From Cyclobacterium jeungdonense (GTDB lineage Bacteria; Bacteroidota; Bacteroidia; Cytophagales; Cyclobacteriaceae), in NCBI RefSeq assembly GCF_010994275.1, contig NZ_WMCD01000002.1:248001-312000 (forward strand): 64,000 nt of DNA, given 5' to 3'. Numbering within the stretch: position 1 is the first letter of the stretch; the number at the start of each line of letters is the position of its first letter. Below, in pieces: positions 35,992 to 45,128 of this stretch. Under the pieces are notes generated by a model. The model did no database searches. It was given only the letters and a program-made list of their open reading frames with translations, and had not been told where the DNA came from. Both the position numbers and the translations under genes were made by a program.

Positions 35992-37152
35992 TTATTCATA
36001 AAATTGTTTCAGGCTCATTTTCCGCAGCACTAAAGGTATTTTTTCTTTAAGCCCAATACGCTCGGCAGCCATATATCCTAAGAGGACCTCCTTGCCCTTA
36101 AAAGAGATCGCTGTGTAGCAAAAGAATCCCTCAGGGTCATTTTCTATTGTGATAAGGTTTACCCAGCTTTTACCTTCATCTTTGGAAATAGCAGCTGTTA
36201 GTGGCGTTCTAAAAGAGGCGCGCTCCTCTATTGACCCATCATTGTTATTCCAGATAAGCATGAGGTCTCCTGTCTCAGGAATCCGCTTAATTGATGCCGG
36301 GGATCTTGGTGAGGGAATGTTCGAGGGATAGACTTCCTCCCAGGTCATACCCTTATCATGAGATTCACTGAGGTATTGAACCCCACGATCTGTCCGAAGC
36401 CACATTTTAATCGTACCATTTTTAAGTAGAACCACTCCGGGTTCCTGAACCACCACTTCCTTTGGGTTTGGCAATTCCACACTACGCTGCCAGGTTTTGC
36501 CATTATCGTCGGAAAAATAGCAATAAATTCGCCCGCGCATCCTAAAATCTTCACCTGCTACTTTGTGAAGGGAAACGGGCACTAACAGTCTTCCCCCGGG
36601 AAGCTGAATCACCCGATCATTATTTAATACATAATAGCCTTCACTGTCATTAATAATACCTACCGGCGCTGACCAGGTACGGCCCTCGTCATGGGAAAGA
36701 CGCATAAACGGGGTACAATCGTCCAGCGAATTTTTTCGGGCGTAAAAAAGTGCAATCGCACCATCCTGTAGGCGAAGAAAAGAAACGGACATGACATTCA
36801 TTCCGCCCTCATTCGAAACGATAACTTTATCCTCATCTGTCCAGGTATTTCCTCCATCAATAGAATACCGACCAGCGATATAGGCATTTGCATGATCACC
36901 CGCCCCTCCTTCAAATTTAGAATAGGCAAATAAAATCTTACCCTCGTCCAATTGGATAAAGCTCCCTTCGCTATTCCGGGGATTCTCCCCACCCTTACCT
37001 ATATGAAGGACAACCTGAGATGGGTTCAGCAACTCCTGCGCAAAGGAAGGGCTGACAACAATCGCAAGAAAAAACCCTACATATGCGTACAATCTGTTTT
37101 TTTTTGTCACGCTAGCTTTAGCACTAATGTGCGATTTAAAGTATAAAATCAT
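35992..37152 (-). CDS. Sialidase-fold (BNR/Asp-box) secreted protein, paralogue 3
   Basis: 386 residues from the ATG at 37152, which overlaps the upstream gene by 17 bp; a GTG at 37110 would give a tidier signal peptide (LYAYVGFFLAIVVSPSFAQ) and remove the overlap. The core has NPRNSEGSFIQL, GGMNVMSVSFLRLQ, YYVLNNDRVIQL, VQEPGVVLLKNG with Arg in MWLRTDRG, and FFCYTAISF. Asp boxes include SIDGGNTW, SHDEGRTW, SDDNGKTW, SHDKGMTW and SKDEGKSW. It is the third closely related copy in the array. Confidence 0.83.
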   Translation of the reverse strand: MILYFKSHISAKASVTKKNRLYAYVGFFLAIVVSPSFAQELLNPSQVVLHIGKGGENPRNSEGSFIQLDEGKILFAYSKFEGGAGDHANAYIAGRYSIDGGNTWTDEDKVIVSNEGGMNVMSVSFLRLQDGAIALFYARKNSLDDCTPFMRLSHDEGRTWSAPVGIINDSEGYYVLNNDRVIQLPGGRLLVPVSLHKVAGEDFRMRGRIYCYFSDDNGKTWQRSVELPNPKEVVVQEPGVVLLKNGTIKMWLRTDRGVQYLSESHDKGMTWEEVYPSNIPSPRSPASIKRIPETGDLMLIWNNNDGSIEERASFRTPLTAAISKDEGKSWVNLITIENDPEGFFCYTAISFKGKEVLLGYMAAERIGLKEKIPLVLRKMSLKQFYE

Positions 37153-38296
37153 CCTCTCTGAGTGTGACCCTTAGGCCTCCCTGCATGGTAGTGATCCATA
37201 ATTCCCCTGGATTTATTTCAAAGACATAGGGATAGGAAATCCTTCTCAACGGCGGATCCATTTTTCGAAGGCTGTCTATTTTTGCAATCACCCTTGGATC
37301 AGACCAGGTATGCCCCTCGTCATCAGAAAACGCAATGGATAACTCTTCACGGTGATTGCTTGCAGCGACTTCCGACCATTGATTATCTCCTCCACTAAGG
37401 GGATATTCGCGGGTGCCTTCTGGAAATCTTCTGTTCCAAACCAGTATCAATCTACCACTTTGGAGTCTTTTTAGCATCCCGGGAGCAGAACTAGCCTCAA
37501 TGTTCGTAGGTCGGATATTCTCCCAGGTTTTCCCGTCATCCATAGAGAACGCTTCCCAGAATGTTCCCCAGTTGGTGCGCATTAAAAGCCATAATTCACC
37601 TTTTTCAAGCGATTCGATAGTGGCTTCAGTCACCCCGCTGTGATGGCCAATACCACCGAGGTCAATGATATTTGATCTTTCCCAGGTTTTTCCTTCATTT
37701 CCTGATTTATAGGTTAGGACGGTATGATGGCCAGGATAGTGCCTCATCATCATGGAGGTGAATACCACATTCCCATTCTCTGTTTCGATCATGTCGCGGA
37801 TAGCACCGGTCCATTCATTGTGGAGTTTTTGTACGTCTTGCCAGGTATTACCACCATCCAAACTTCTTACAGTATAAGTCGGGAGCCTGGCACCAGGTGA
37901 ATCAGAAATAGCCTCCTGCCAATTCCAATTGGCCCGTTCCTTCAAATTCATAAAAGCGAGGATGATGACCCCATTGCTCGTCTTCAAAATCGCACGTTCA
38001 TCAGAAATCAGAAATTTCTCAGGTTGCTCAAAAACCGGCCTCCTTTCCCAGGTCTTCCCATTGTCATTACTAATAATACAATCCGTTCCATCGACCGTTA
38101 GGATATTTCCATTGTCCAGTTTGACAAATGGCCCCATCACCATGCCTTCGATTTCATCTACCTGCTGGGGAACCAATGCTCCTATAGAGATCGGTTTCCC
38201 GTTTTCAACACTTAGCGAAGCCTGTTGGGATTCTCCGGAAAAGCAGTGAATGACCGAAATTAGGGTGGTAAAAAAGAGCTTGTGGGTCACCTTCAT
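37136..38296 (-). CDS. Sialidase-fold (BNR/Asp-box) secreted protein, divergent paralogue 4
   Basis: 386 residues with signal peptide (LFFTTLISVIHCFSGESQ). It lacks the NPRNSEG and NNDRV blocks of paralogues 1-3 but keeps the fold: Asp boxes SNDNGKTW, SLDGGNTW, GNEGKTW, SMDDGKTW and SDDEGHTW, Glu in VTEATIESL followed by Arg in LLMRTNWG, and Tyr in RRISYPYVFEI. This resembles the GH33 Glu-Arg-Arg-Tyr order. First enzyme gene after susD, 34 bp downstream of its start. Confidence 0.8.
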   Translation of the reverse strand: MKVTHKLFFTTLISVIHCFSGESQQASLSVENGKPISIGALVPQQVDEIEGMVMGPFVKLDNGNILTVDGTDCIISNDNGKTWERRPVFEQPEKFLISDERAILKTSNGVIILAFMNLKERANWNWQEAISDSPGARLPTYTVRSLDGGNTWQDVQKLHNEWTGAIRDMIETENGNVVFTSMMMRHYPGHHTVLTYKSGNEGKTWERSNIIDLGGIGHHSGVTEATIESLEKGELWLLMRTNWGTFWEAFSMDDGKTWENIRPTNIEASSAPGMLKRLQSGRLILVWNRRFPEGTREYPLSGGDNQWSEVAASNHREELSIAFSDDEGHTWSDPRVIAKIDSLRKMDPPLRRISYPYVFEINPGELWITTMQGGLRVTLREDDFIL

Positions 38297-38330
38297 GGGT
38301 ATTTTATTTGCTGAATATACCGCAACGTTT

Positions 38331-39815
38331 TTATTGTTCGTAACCTGGATTTTGGGTTATTTTGGAATTAAGACTGATGGTCTCCAGGGTTATCGGCCAT
38401 AACATCAAATAATTCTGTCCCACCCTGTCTTGCAAGGAGGGTACTTTATCAAAGGCCTGGTCGAAGCGGATAAGATCCCACCATCTCTTTCCTTCAAAGG
38501 CTAATTCAAATAGCCTCTCCTGCAGAATAGCCTCATCGTTTTCCTGTTGAGAACCATTGGCGAATTCATACATTGCAAAATTTTCCCCGTAGGCTCTACT
38601 TCTAACCATGTTTATTTCTGTGGATGGGTCCTGTCCAAGCGCGGTTTTGGCTTCGGCTATAAGCAGTAGTAATTCTGCATACCGGTAAATTACGATATCA
38701 TCCAAGAACCGTCTGGTGCCGCCCTCAGAATAGCCCTTTCCCTTCAGTACGATTGAGGTAATGAAGGTATTTTCCTCCTCATTGGAAAATACTTCAAGAA
38801 AGCTAGCTGACTTTCGGCTATCATCCTCAGTAAACTGATTTCTGATAGTGGCAGATGGCGCCCACCAATTGAATCCTCCAGGGGTTCCGATCGTTTCCAG
38901 TGTCTGCTGGTCATAGGTATCCCTTATATCCAATGCATTGATATACATATCTGAATACATGTTATTAGAAGATTCAAAATCGCTGAAATGTACGGCAAAG
39001 ATGATTTCCTGATTTCCTTTATTGTCAAAATCAAAAATGCGGGAGTAATCATCCAAAAGACCCAGGTTCGCGGATTTTGCCTCATTTAAAGCACTTAAAG
39101 CCGTGGTAATATCAGCTTCTCCTCCCCCCATTGTCTTACCAGTCCATAAATAAACATCCCCTTTTAGTGTATTGGCCGCAGGCTTTGACCACATGGCCCG
39201 GCCTGCAGGAAATTCATTGTTTGGAAACAAGTTGATGGCCTCATTCAGATCACTTTTAATCAAGTCAAAAACAGCAGAAACAGCTACTCTCTCCTGAAAG
39301 GTGGTCTGCGCATCATAGCCTTCGACAGGTTCCGTTACCAAAGGAACGTCACCCCATGTTTTCGCAAGCACAAAATAGAGAAATGCCCTCATGGAATAGG
39401 CCTGCGCCAGCAGATCATTTTTTTTGTCTTCATCAGGAAAAGAAATATCCGGCACATTTCTTATCACCAGGTTGGCATAATTGATAATTCTGTAGGCTTG
39501 CAACCAATCCAGATCCGCATTGCCCTCATTCATATCATTTTCAAAATATTTAATTCTGAAATCTGCATTTTGAAGACCGAAACTCATCACCTCACTTCGG
39601 GCCTCTCCCATATAATACAAGGACCTGGAAGCCATGTTTCTAAACTGGTTGTACATGCCGATTACTCCTCCGGTAGCATCCTGTTCAGATTGCCAAAAAG
39701 AGTTGGCTCCGATAGAGCTGATCGGGGCCAGCTCCAAGGGCTCGGTACAGGAATAATGAAGAAGGAATACAACAATTCCAAGTAAGCAAAACTTTTTATT
39801 GAGTAAATTTTTCAT
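38331..39815 (-). CDS. RagB/SusD family glycan-binding lipoprotein
   Basis: 494 residues with lipobox (LLHYSC, Cys23). The N-terminal helical SusD region includes FWQSEQDATGGVIGMYNQF and RAFLYFVLAKTWGDVPLVTEP; the C-terminal part has LLLIAEAKTALG and the late family motif LFELAFEGKRWWDLIRF. It covers the SusC barrel from outside and binds oligosaccharide. The pair with the adjacent susC gene defines a polysaccharide utilisation locus. Confidence 0.95.
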   Translation of the reverse strand: MKNLLNKKFCLLGIVVFLLHYSCTEPLELAPISSIGANSFWQSEQDATGGVIGMYNQFRNMASRSLYYMGEARSEVMSFGLQNADFRIKYFENDMNEGNADLDWLQAYRIINYANLVIRNVPDISFPDEDKKNDLLAQAYSMRAFLYFVLAKTWGDVPLVTEPVEGYDAQTTFQERVAVSAVFDLIKSDLNEAINLFPNNEFPAGRAMWSKPAANTLKGDVYLWTGKTMGGGEADITTALSALNEAKSANLGLLDDYSRIFDFDNKGNQEIIFAVHFSDFESSNNMYSDMYINALDIRDTYDQQTLETIGTPGGFNWWAPSATIRNQFTEDDSRKSASFLEVFSNEEENTFITSIVLKGKGYSEGGTRRFLDDIVIYRYAELLLLIAEAKTALGQDPSTEINMVRSRAYGENFAMYEFANGSQQENDEAILQERLFELAFEGKRWWDLIRFDQAFDKVPSLQDRVGQNYLMLWPITLETISLNSKITQNPGYEQ

Positions 39816-39842
39816 GACATTTTCTGTTTGATCAGGACTTTA

Positions 39843-42800
39843 TTAAAACGAAAGGTTGATACCTAACATGATATTCCGGGGAACCGGAAAACGTCCTCTG
39901 TTAGCCCCTCCTTCTTCCGGTGAAAGGCCACTAAAATCAGTGAAATAGTAGAGGTTATTACCTGTGAGATTTACCCTAATACCTCCAATCCCAATCTTCC
40001 GGTACCAATCGGCCATGTAATTATAGCTTAAGGTAAGCTCTCTCAGGGCCAGAAAATCTCCTCTTTCATAATTTACAGAACTACCTCTGCCGTTATCGAT
40101 ATTTCTGGGATCACCTCGCCAATAGTTACTCTGGGCTATCTGGTCTGCCCAATAAAATTTAGGTACATCTGTAACATCCCCCTGATTTTCCCAAGACCTT
40201 AAGATATTTGAACTCATATTGGTATTTCCCACAAACTGACCATCCAGGTTTGCCCTCACATAATTATAAATGGTATGCCCCGTGGTATAGTCCATCCTTA
40301 AATAAAGGTTGATCCCCTTATAATTCACATTATTAGAAAAACCACCGGTCCATTTTGGGAAGATATTCCCCATATATACCCTGTCCCGGGTATCAATTAC
40401 GCCATTGTCGTCTACATCCAGCCAATCAACATCACCACCAAACCGTGTGCGGTCTGGTCCGGACATGATCATATCGGCGGGAGCTTCAGCTGCTGCCTGG
40501 TCTGTGGGGAAAATTCCCTGGTATTGGTAACCGAATAATTCTCCAATTTGCCCGCCTTCCTGCAAACCACCTTTCCAAACATAATCCCCAGCGGCCCGGT
40601 CGTATACCAAATGCCCGCCAATTCTGTTGTTCTCATTGTCATTCTCAGGCAATTCCAATATTTTATTTTTTACAAAAGAAGTATTGAAACCAATGTTCCA
40701 CATCCAGTCTTTTGTTTCAACGAGATTTAAGTTGACCTCAATTTCTACCCCTCGGTTCTCCAAACTTCCCAGATTAGTCAAAATACTGGTAAATCCCGTC
40801 AGCTTCGGCATCGCCAAAGTAGTGATAAGGTTGGAAGTTACTCGTTGGTAATAGTCAAAGAGCAGGGTGATTTTATTGTCAAACAGACTTGCGTCGAAGC
40901 CAACGTCAAATGTTCTGGATTCTTCCCATTTTAGGTTGGGGTTGGCAATGGTCGTGTACTCTACCGCCGCATTTCCCTGATAAATGGACCCTACGCTGTA
41001 AGCTCCTTGTGACTGAAAATCCCCTAGATTACCAAGGTTACCATTGAGTCCGTAACTTGCCCTTAACTTTAACTTATCAATCCCCCCGGGCTGGTTCCAG
41101 AATGATTCGTTATGCAGGTTCCATCCCGCAGAAATACCCGGAAAAAAGCCCCATTTGTATTCGGAACCCAAATTTGATGCGCCGTCGTACCGGGCACTTA
41201 CCGAAACCAGGTATTTATTATCAAAGTCATAGTTTGCACGACCAAAATACCCCAGAATCAATTGCTTTCCTTTGCTACTGGAAACCTGAACAGGCTCTCC
41301 AGAGGCATTTAAAGTAGGGATGAGATCTGTGGCTGCCCCCCTACCCTCTGCGAAAAGACGATAATTGTCTCTTTGGTATAGTGAGTATCCGAGGGTGGCA
41401 TTAAGGTTATGCAATTCACCGAAACTCTTTTCATAATTAAAGACAGCGTCCACCTGAATTTGTTCCCAGTTTTCCTGACTTCCGGTCGCATTCCGGTCCT
41501 CCACCAGTTGAATGGGCGAGTTGAGATAAGACATTAAAAAGGTATTGGCAGTATTTGTCCTGGAAAACAGCGAAGCCGAAGGCTCAAAACTTAGACCTGG
41601 TGCAAGTTCCCAATTTACTCCTCCACTTAAGGTCATAAGGGTTAAGGTATTATCATTATTACTTCTGCTTAGATGGTAAGCCGGATTTCCCAAAGAACGG
41701 TTGACTCCCGGCGACAGCGTCCCGTCTTCAAACGTATATTTGGCGGTCGGAGGGGTGGCGATGGACCTTTCAAACAAGTTATTTTCGCTATATACCAAAT
41801 TATCTGACGATCTGGTAAAATTCAGGCCTGCGAATACGAAGAGTTTATCACTTACTTTCAGCCTACCATTCATGTTCGCCGTAAATCGTTTATAATTCGT
41901 GGTAATCGCGGTTCCATCCATGTCAGCATAACCTAAACCAATGTTAAAGGTGGCGTCTTCCGAACCACCGGATAAGTTCAGGTAATGATCATGGGTGACT
42001 GCTGTTCTGAACAACACATCTTGCCAATCTACATTGTCAAAAATGATGGTTTTTGAGGGATCAACAGGATCAGGCATGCTCTCCCATCCCTCGTTTAGCT
42101 TATATTCATTTTCAGGTGTCAGATACTGCGTCGTATAGGCGGTGTTATTGGTAAGGTCATTTCCTATGCCATATCCAAACGCACCATCAAGCTGGGCAAG
42201 CCTTGATGGAGATTTTATGCCGGTGGCCGCTAATCCTAATCTGGAATAATAAATATAATCCCTTGCCGACAAAAGGTCGTATTTCTCTCGTAATTGGGAA
42301 GTACCAATGGTGTACCGGTATGTGACCTTCGTGGCACCTGCCTTACCACTTTTAGTAGTCAATATTACCACACCATTCGAGGCACGAGCACCATAAATAG
42401 CCGTAGAAGCCGCATCTTTCAAAACTTGCATGGACTCAATGTCCATGGGGTTAATGCCTTGGATATCATCTCGAATCACTCCATCTACAACATAAAGCGG
42501 CTGCGCACCATTGGGATTGTTAATAGATGTTCCACCTCTGACAATTATTCTGGGAGCGGCACCGGGTTGCCCACTTAGGGTTTGTACCCTGACTCCCGAA
42601 ACCGTGCCCTGCAAAGCGGTAGCTGCGTTACCCAAGGGTACATTTTCAAGTACCTTGGTGTCCAACGTACTTACCGCTGTGGTCAGCTTCTCTCTGGATT
42701 GCTCTCCATATCCCACCACAATGATTTCTTCCAAAGCTCCCACATCCGTGGAAAGTTGCACATTAATGGTAGTTTGATTGCCTACTCTTATTTCCTCTGT

Positions 42801-43064
42801 AGCAAATCCTATCGCCGAAAACTGCAAAACTGGATCATCTCCAGGAATCGTCAAAGAGAAGTTGCCTTCCAAATCGGTTACCGCACCGACGTTGGTCCCC
42901 ACTACAAGGATGTTGACTCCGGGAATAGTCGCATTCCCCTCTTCTGACGTCACTGTTCCATTTACAATACGGGACTGTCCCCATCCTTGTCCCAGCCCTA
43001 TTAGCATAACCAGGAAAGCCGTAGAGAACAATCTTCTCAAGAAACCAGTACCATTTTTTTGCAT
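39843..43064 (-). CDS. SusC/RagA family TonB-linked outer-membrane transporter
   Basis: 1073 residues from the ATG at 43064 (the frame is open to 43091). A signal peptide (FLVMLIGLGQGWGQ) leads to a carboxypeptidase-D-like domain with GVNILVVGTNVGAVTDLEGNF, then the SusC hallmark EEIIVVGYGEQSR as TonB box, a plug with GAAPRIIVRGGTSI and DAASTAIYGARASNGVVIL, and a 22-strand barrel ending in LGINLSF. It imports oligosaccharides together with SusD. A good promoter lies 94 bp upstream. Confidence 0.96.
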   Translation of the reverse strand: MQKNGTGFLRRLFSTAFLVMLIGLGQGWGQSRIVNGTVTSEEGNATIPGVNILVVGTNVGAVTDLEGNFSLTIPGDDPVLQFSAIGFATEEIRVGNQTTINVQLSTDVGALEEIIVVGYGEQSREKLTTAVSTLDTKVLENVPLGNAATALQGTVSGVRVQTLSGQPGAAPRIIVRGGTSINNPNGAQPLYVVDGVIRDDIQGINPMDIESMQVLKDAASTAIYGARASNGVVILTTKSGKAGATKVTYRYTIGTSQLREKYDLLSARDYIYYSRLGLAATGIKSPSRLAQLDGAFGYGIGNDLTNNTAYTTQYLTPENEYKLNEGWESMPDPVDPSKTIIFDNVDWQDVLFRTAVTHDHYLNLSGGSEDATFNIGLGYADMDGTAITTNYKRFTANMNGRLKVSDKLFVFAGLNFTRSSDNLVYSENNLFERSIATPPTAKYTFEDGTLSPGVNRSLGNPAYHLSRSNNDNTLTLMTLSGGVNWELAPGLSFEPSASLFSRTNTANTFLMSYLNSPIQLVEDRNATGSQENWEQIQVDAVFNYEKSFGELHNLNATLGYSLYQRDNYRLFAEGRGAATDLIPTLNASGEPVQVSSSKGKQLILGYFGRANYDFDNKYLVSVSARYDGASNLGSEYKWGFFPGISAGWNLHNESFWNQPGGIDKLKLRASYGLNGNLGNLGDFQSQGAYSVGSIYQGNAAVEYTTIANPNLKWEESRTFDVGFDASLFDNKITLLFDYYQRVTSNLITTLAMPKLTGFTSILTNLGSLENRGVEIEVNLNLVETKDWMWNIGFNTSFVKNKILELPENDNENNRIGGHLVYDRAAGDYVWKGGLQEGGQIGELFGYQYQGIFPTDQAAAEAPADMIMSGPDRTRFGGDVDWLDVDDNGVIDTRDRVYMGNIFPKWTGGFSNNVNYKGINLYLRMDYTTGHTIYNYVRANLDGQFVGNTNMSSNILRSWENQGDVTDVPKFYWADQIAQSNYWRGDPRNIDNGRGSSVNYERGDFLALRELTLSYNYMADWYRKIGIGGIRVNLTGNNLYYFTDFSGLSPEEGGANRGRFPVPRNIMLGINLSF

Positions 43065-43157
43065 ATTTGTAGTATTTATATTAATAAACAACCCATTTAA
43101 AACTATATTTACATATAAATAAGTTAATTACCTTTTTTATAATATGTATTATTTATT

Positions 43158-43188
43158 CAAATATAAACAATTATTAAATCCATCAAAA
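43158..43188 (-). promoter_or_regulatory. Promoter of the susCD operon
   Basis: On the minus strand TTTTG (43188-43184) and TATATTTG (43165-43158) are 18 bp apart, matching the Bacteroidota -33 TTTG / -7 TAnnTTTG consensus. Predicted start near 43153 leaves about 90 nt of AT-rich leader before the susC ATG at 43064. Confidence 0.65.
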
Positions 43189-43190
43189 TC

Positions 43191-44906
43191 TCATTCATTA
43201 TTTTTTTCAAAGGCAATCGATCTTACCCTAGGCCGTGTGCTGCCAGCTGCCTGCATGCCTATCCTCAGGTAATTCAATCCTATCTCAGGATATCTTCTCA
43301 TTTTAATGATTCCGATGGTTCTATTATTTACCGATACTTCCAATTTACTTTCGCCAGAATTTCCAAGCCGCCATTTCAGTTCAAATTTCAAATCTGAATT
43401 TCCACTTAAATGATGCTCTATTTCGGACTTTTGGACTTTATAGCTAAAAACGGCATGACAAGACGCCATACTGTCAGCAGAAATAGAAAAATGGTCTGTC
43501 AATGCAAACGTCACACTCTCAAAATCCTTCCCTGGAAATATTTCCACTTTTAGGATCCCCTCGGTCGCCATAGGGAAATTTGTTACCCATTCACCCGTTG
43601 AATTCAATTTCGGATAATGAACCCCGAAAACCAATTGTTCAACCCCTTGAACCTGCGTGCCATTTACCTGATTTAAATCTCCAAAATCATTAATTACAAA
43701 ATTCTGAGTTTTAGCTTCCAGCCAATTTGGGTCGATTTCATAGATTCCTTTTCCTTTCCCCTGACCAGTCACCAGTAAAATGTTACCGTTTTCCATTTCT
43801 TCGGCTGATGGATAGGCCGTACCCCTATCTCCCTGACTGGTTTCAAGCTCAGGTGATTGAGCCACTTCCCGGAAACCTTCCCAGCTCAGGCCATCATCGG
43901 AACTGATAGCAGCATGCAACACTTCCCTTCCCCCGATTGCATAAGATTGCGGATTATCCCAACGCTGACAACTGTTCCAAAAAATTACCATCCTTCCATC
44001 CTTTAAGCGTAGCAGGCAGGCAGGTGAATCAGACGAAATAAATTCCGTTGCTTCAGGATCTGCCCAGGTCTCGCCTTGGTCCCAAGAAATGGATTGATAC
44101 AACCTGCCATGCGTGGTCCGTATCAACATCCAGACGGACCCATCTTGCCTTTCAATTATTTCAGGCTCTATAGCACCATACCGCGTTACTTTACTATTGT
44201 CAATTTCAATTTTAAGTTCATCTGAGGAAGATACCCATGACGCTCCACCATCGTCAGAATACATGGTATGGATGGAATTCCAGCCAAAATCTATTTCATT
44301 TTTACTTGGTTTCGCTTCTCTTTCCGTTACCGCCTTGCCAACAGAAAGCAACAGTCTTCCCGATTTGAGTTTTTGTAGCCCCCGGATGGAACCTACATAC
44401 CCTTCAAGAATTTTAAAAGGAGTGCCCCACTTATTGTTTACCCGCCGGTTTACCCAAAGATCAAGGTGCCTTCCTCTATACCCCTGGTCTCCTTCTCCAA
44501 AAAGATGAAAAACACAAACCAGGTTCTCGTTTTCGGATTTCACCACTTGCAGTGCATAATATGCCTGTCCCGGCAACTGAAAAGCCCCCTCAGGTTCCCC
44601 CCATCCAGTTTTGGTCTTTCTCAAAACCATTACGCTATCCGCATTTCCAGGCCGATTGATATAAAAGATCTTAAGGGTTCCCCCGTCATTAATTACCACG
44701 GCTTCATTCGTAGGAGATTTATCTATCTTTACAGGAAATGAAATAGGTCCTGTTTTACTGTTGCATAGGTAAGGGTAATACAAGGGTTGCTGGATGGATC
44801 CGCCTCTAGCTTCCCATTCGCCATTATTAAATAATTCCAGAGGATTGTTCCCAAACGGCGTAAAAACGAACAGAACATGAATCAACAAACCCCAAGTCTT
44901 CTGCAT
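43191..44906 (-). CDS. Sialidase-fold (BNR/Asp-box) secreted protein with extra C-terminal domain
   Basis: 571 residues. A weak N-terminal hydrophobic leader (LLIHVLFVF) precedes a propeller with Asp boxes SDDGGASW, SWDQGETW and SSDDGLSW, Glu in AIEPEIIERQ, Arg in LIRTTHG and the tyrosine in GTAYPSAEEM. From about residue 400 an added beta-rich domain of about 170 residues (EGILKVEIFPGKDFES to LNYLRIGMQAAGS) looks like a concanavalin-type sandwich. The first gene of the minus-strand array, divergent from the GntR regulator, with the susC promoter in front of the next gene. Confidence 0.78.
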   Translation of the reverse strand: MQKTWGLLIHVLFVFTPFGNNPLELFNNGEWEARGGSIQQPLYYPYLCNSKTGPISFPVKIDKSPTNEAVVINDGGTLKIFYINRPGNADSVMVLRKTKTGWGEPEGAFQLPGQAYYALQVVKSENENLVCVFHLFGEGDQGYRGRHLDLWVNRRVNNKWGTPFKILEGYVGSIRGLQKLKSGRLLLSVGKAVTEREAKPSKNEIDFGWNSIHTMYSDDGGASWVSSSDELKIEIDNSKVTRYGAIEPEIIERQDGSVWMLIRTTHGRLYQSISWDQGETWADPEATEFISSDSPACLLRLKDGRMVIFWNSCQRWDNPQSYAIGGREVLHAAISSDDGLSWEGFREVAQSPELETSQGDRGTAYPSAEEMENGNILLVTGQGKGKGIYEIDPNWLEAKTQNFVINDFGDLNQVNGTQVQGVEQLVFGVHYPKLNSTGEWVTNFPMATEGILKVEIFPGKDFESVTFALTDHFSISADSMASCHAVFSYKVQKSEIEHHLSGNSDLKFELKWRLGNSGESKLEVSVNNRTIGIIKMRRYPEIGLNYLRIGMQAAGSTRPRVRSIAFEKNNE

Positions 44907-45023
44907 GGAAAAGGCAACTTAATATTATGTATTACTTATCTAAATTTGATCAATAATTACCAAATATGCAAGTCTATAAAAACTTAAATTAAATCATGAT
45001 TTTTCAATATTTTGTTAGTTTTT

Positions 45024-45042
45024 AGCGAGTTTAAAACTCGCT
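45024..45042. promoter_or_regulatory. Perfect 19-bp palindrome, candidate GntR operator
   Basis: AGCGAGTTT-A-AAACTCGCT is a perfect 9-bp inverted repeat in the 222-bp divergent gap between the sialidase-like gene and the GntR gene, 49 bp upstream of a TATATTTG box. FadR-type dimers bind palindromes of this size, so it is a good candidate operator for autoregulation and control of the array. No T-run follows it. Confidence 0.6.
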
Positions 45043-45091
45043 TAGATGATTTTGTAGGAATCTTTTAAAAAATTATTTTAATAATACTTAT

Positions 45092-45099
45092 TATATTTG
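45092..45099 (+). promoter_or_regulatory. Candidate -7 box of the GntR gene
   Basis: TATATTTG lies 29 bp upstream of the GTG start codon and is a perfect TAnnTTTG match. No well-spaced -33 TTTG is seen; the adjacent palindrome may matter more. Confidence 0.5.
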
Positions 45100-45128
45100 C
45101 CCCTGAATTTCATTTTAAACTACCGCTT

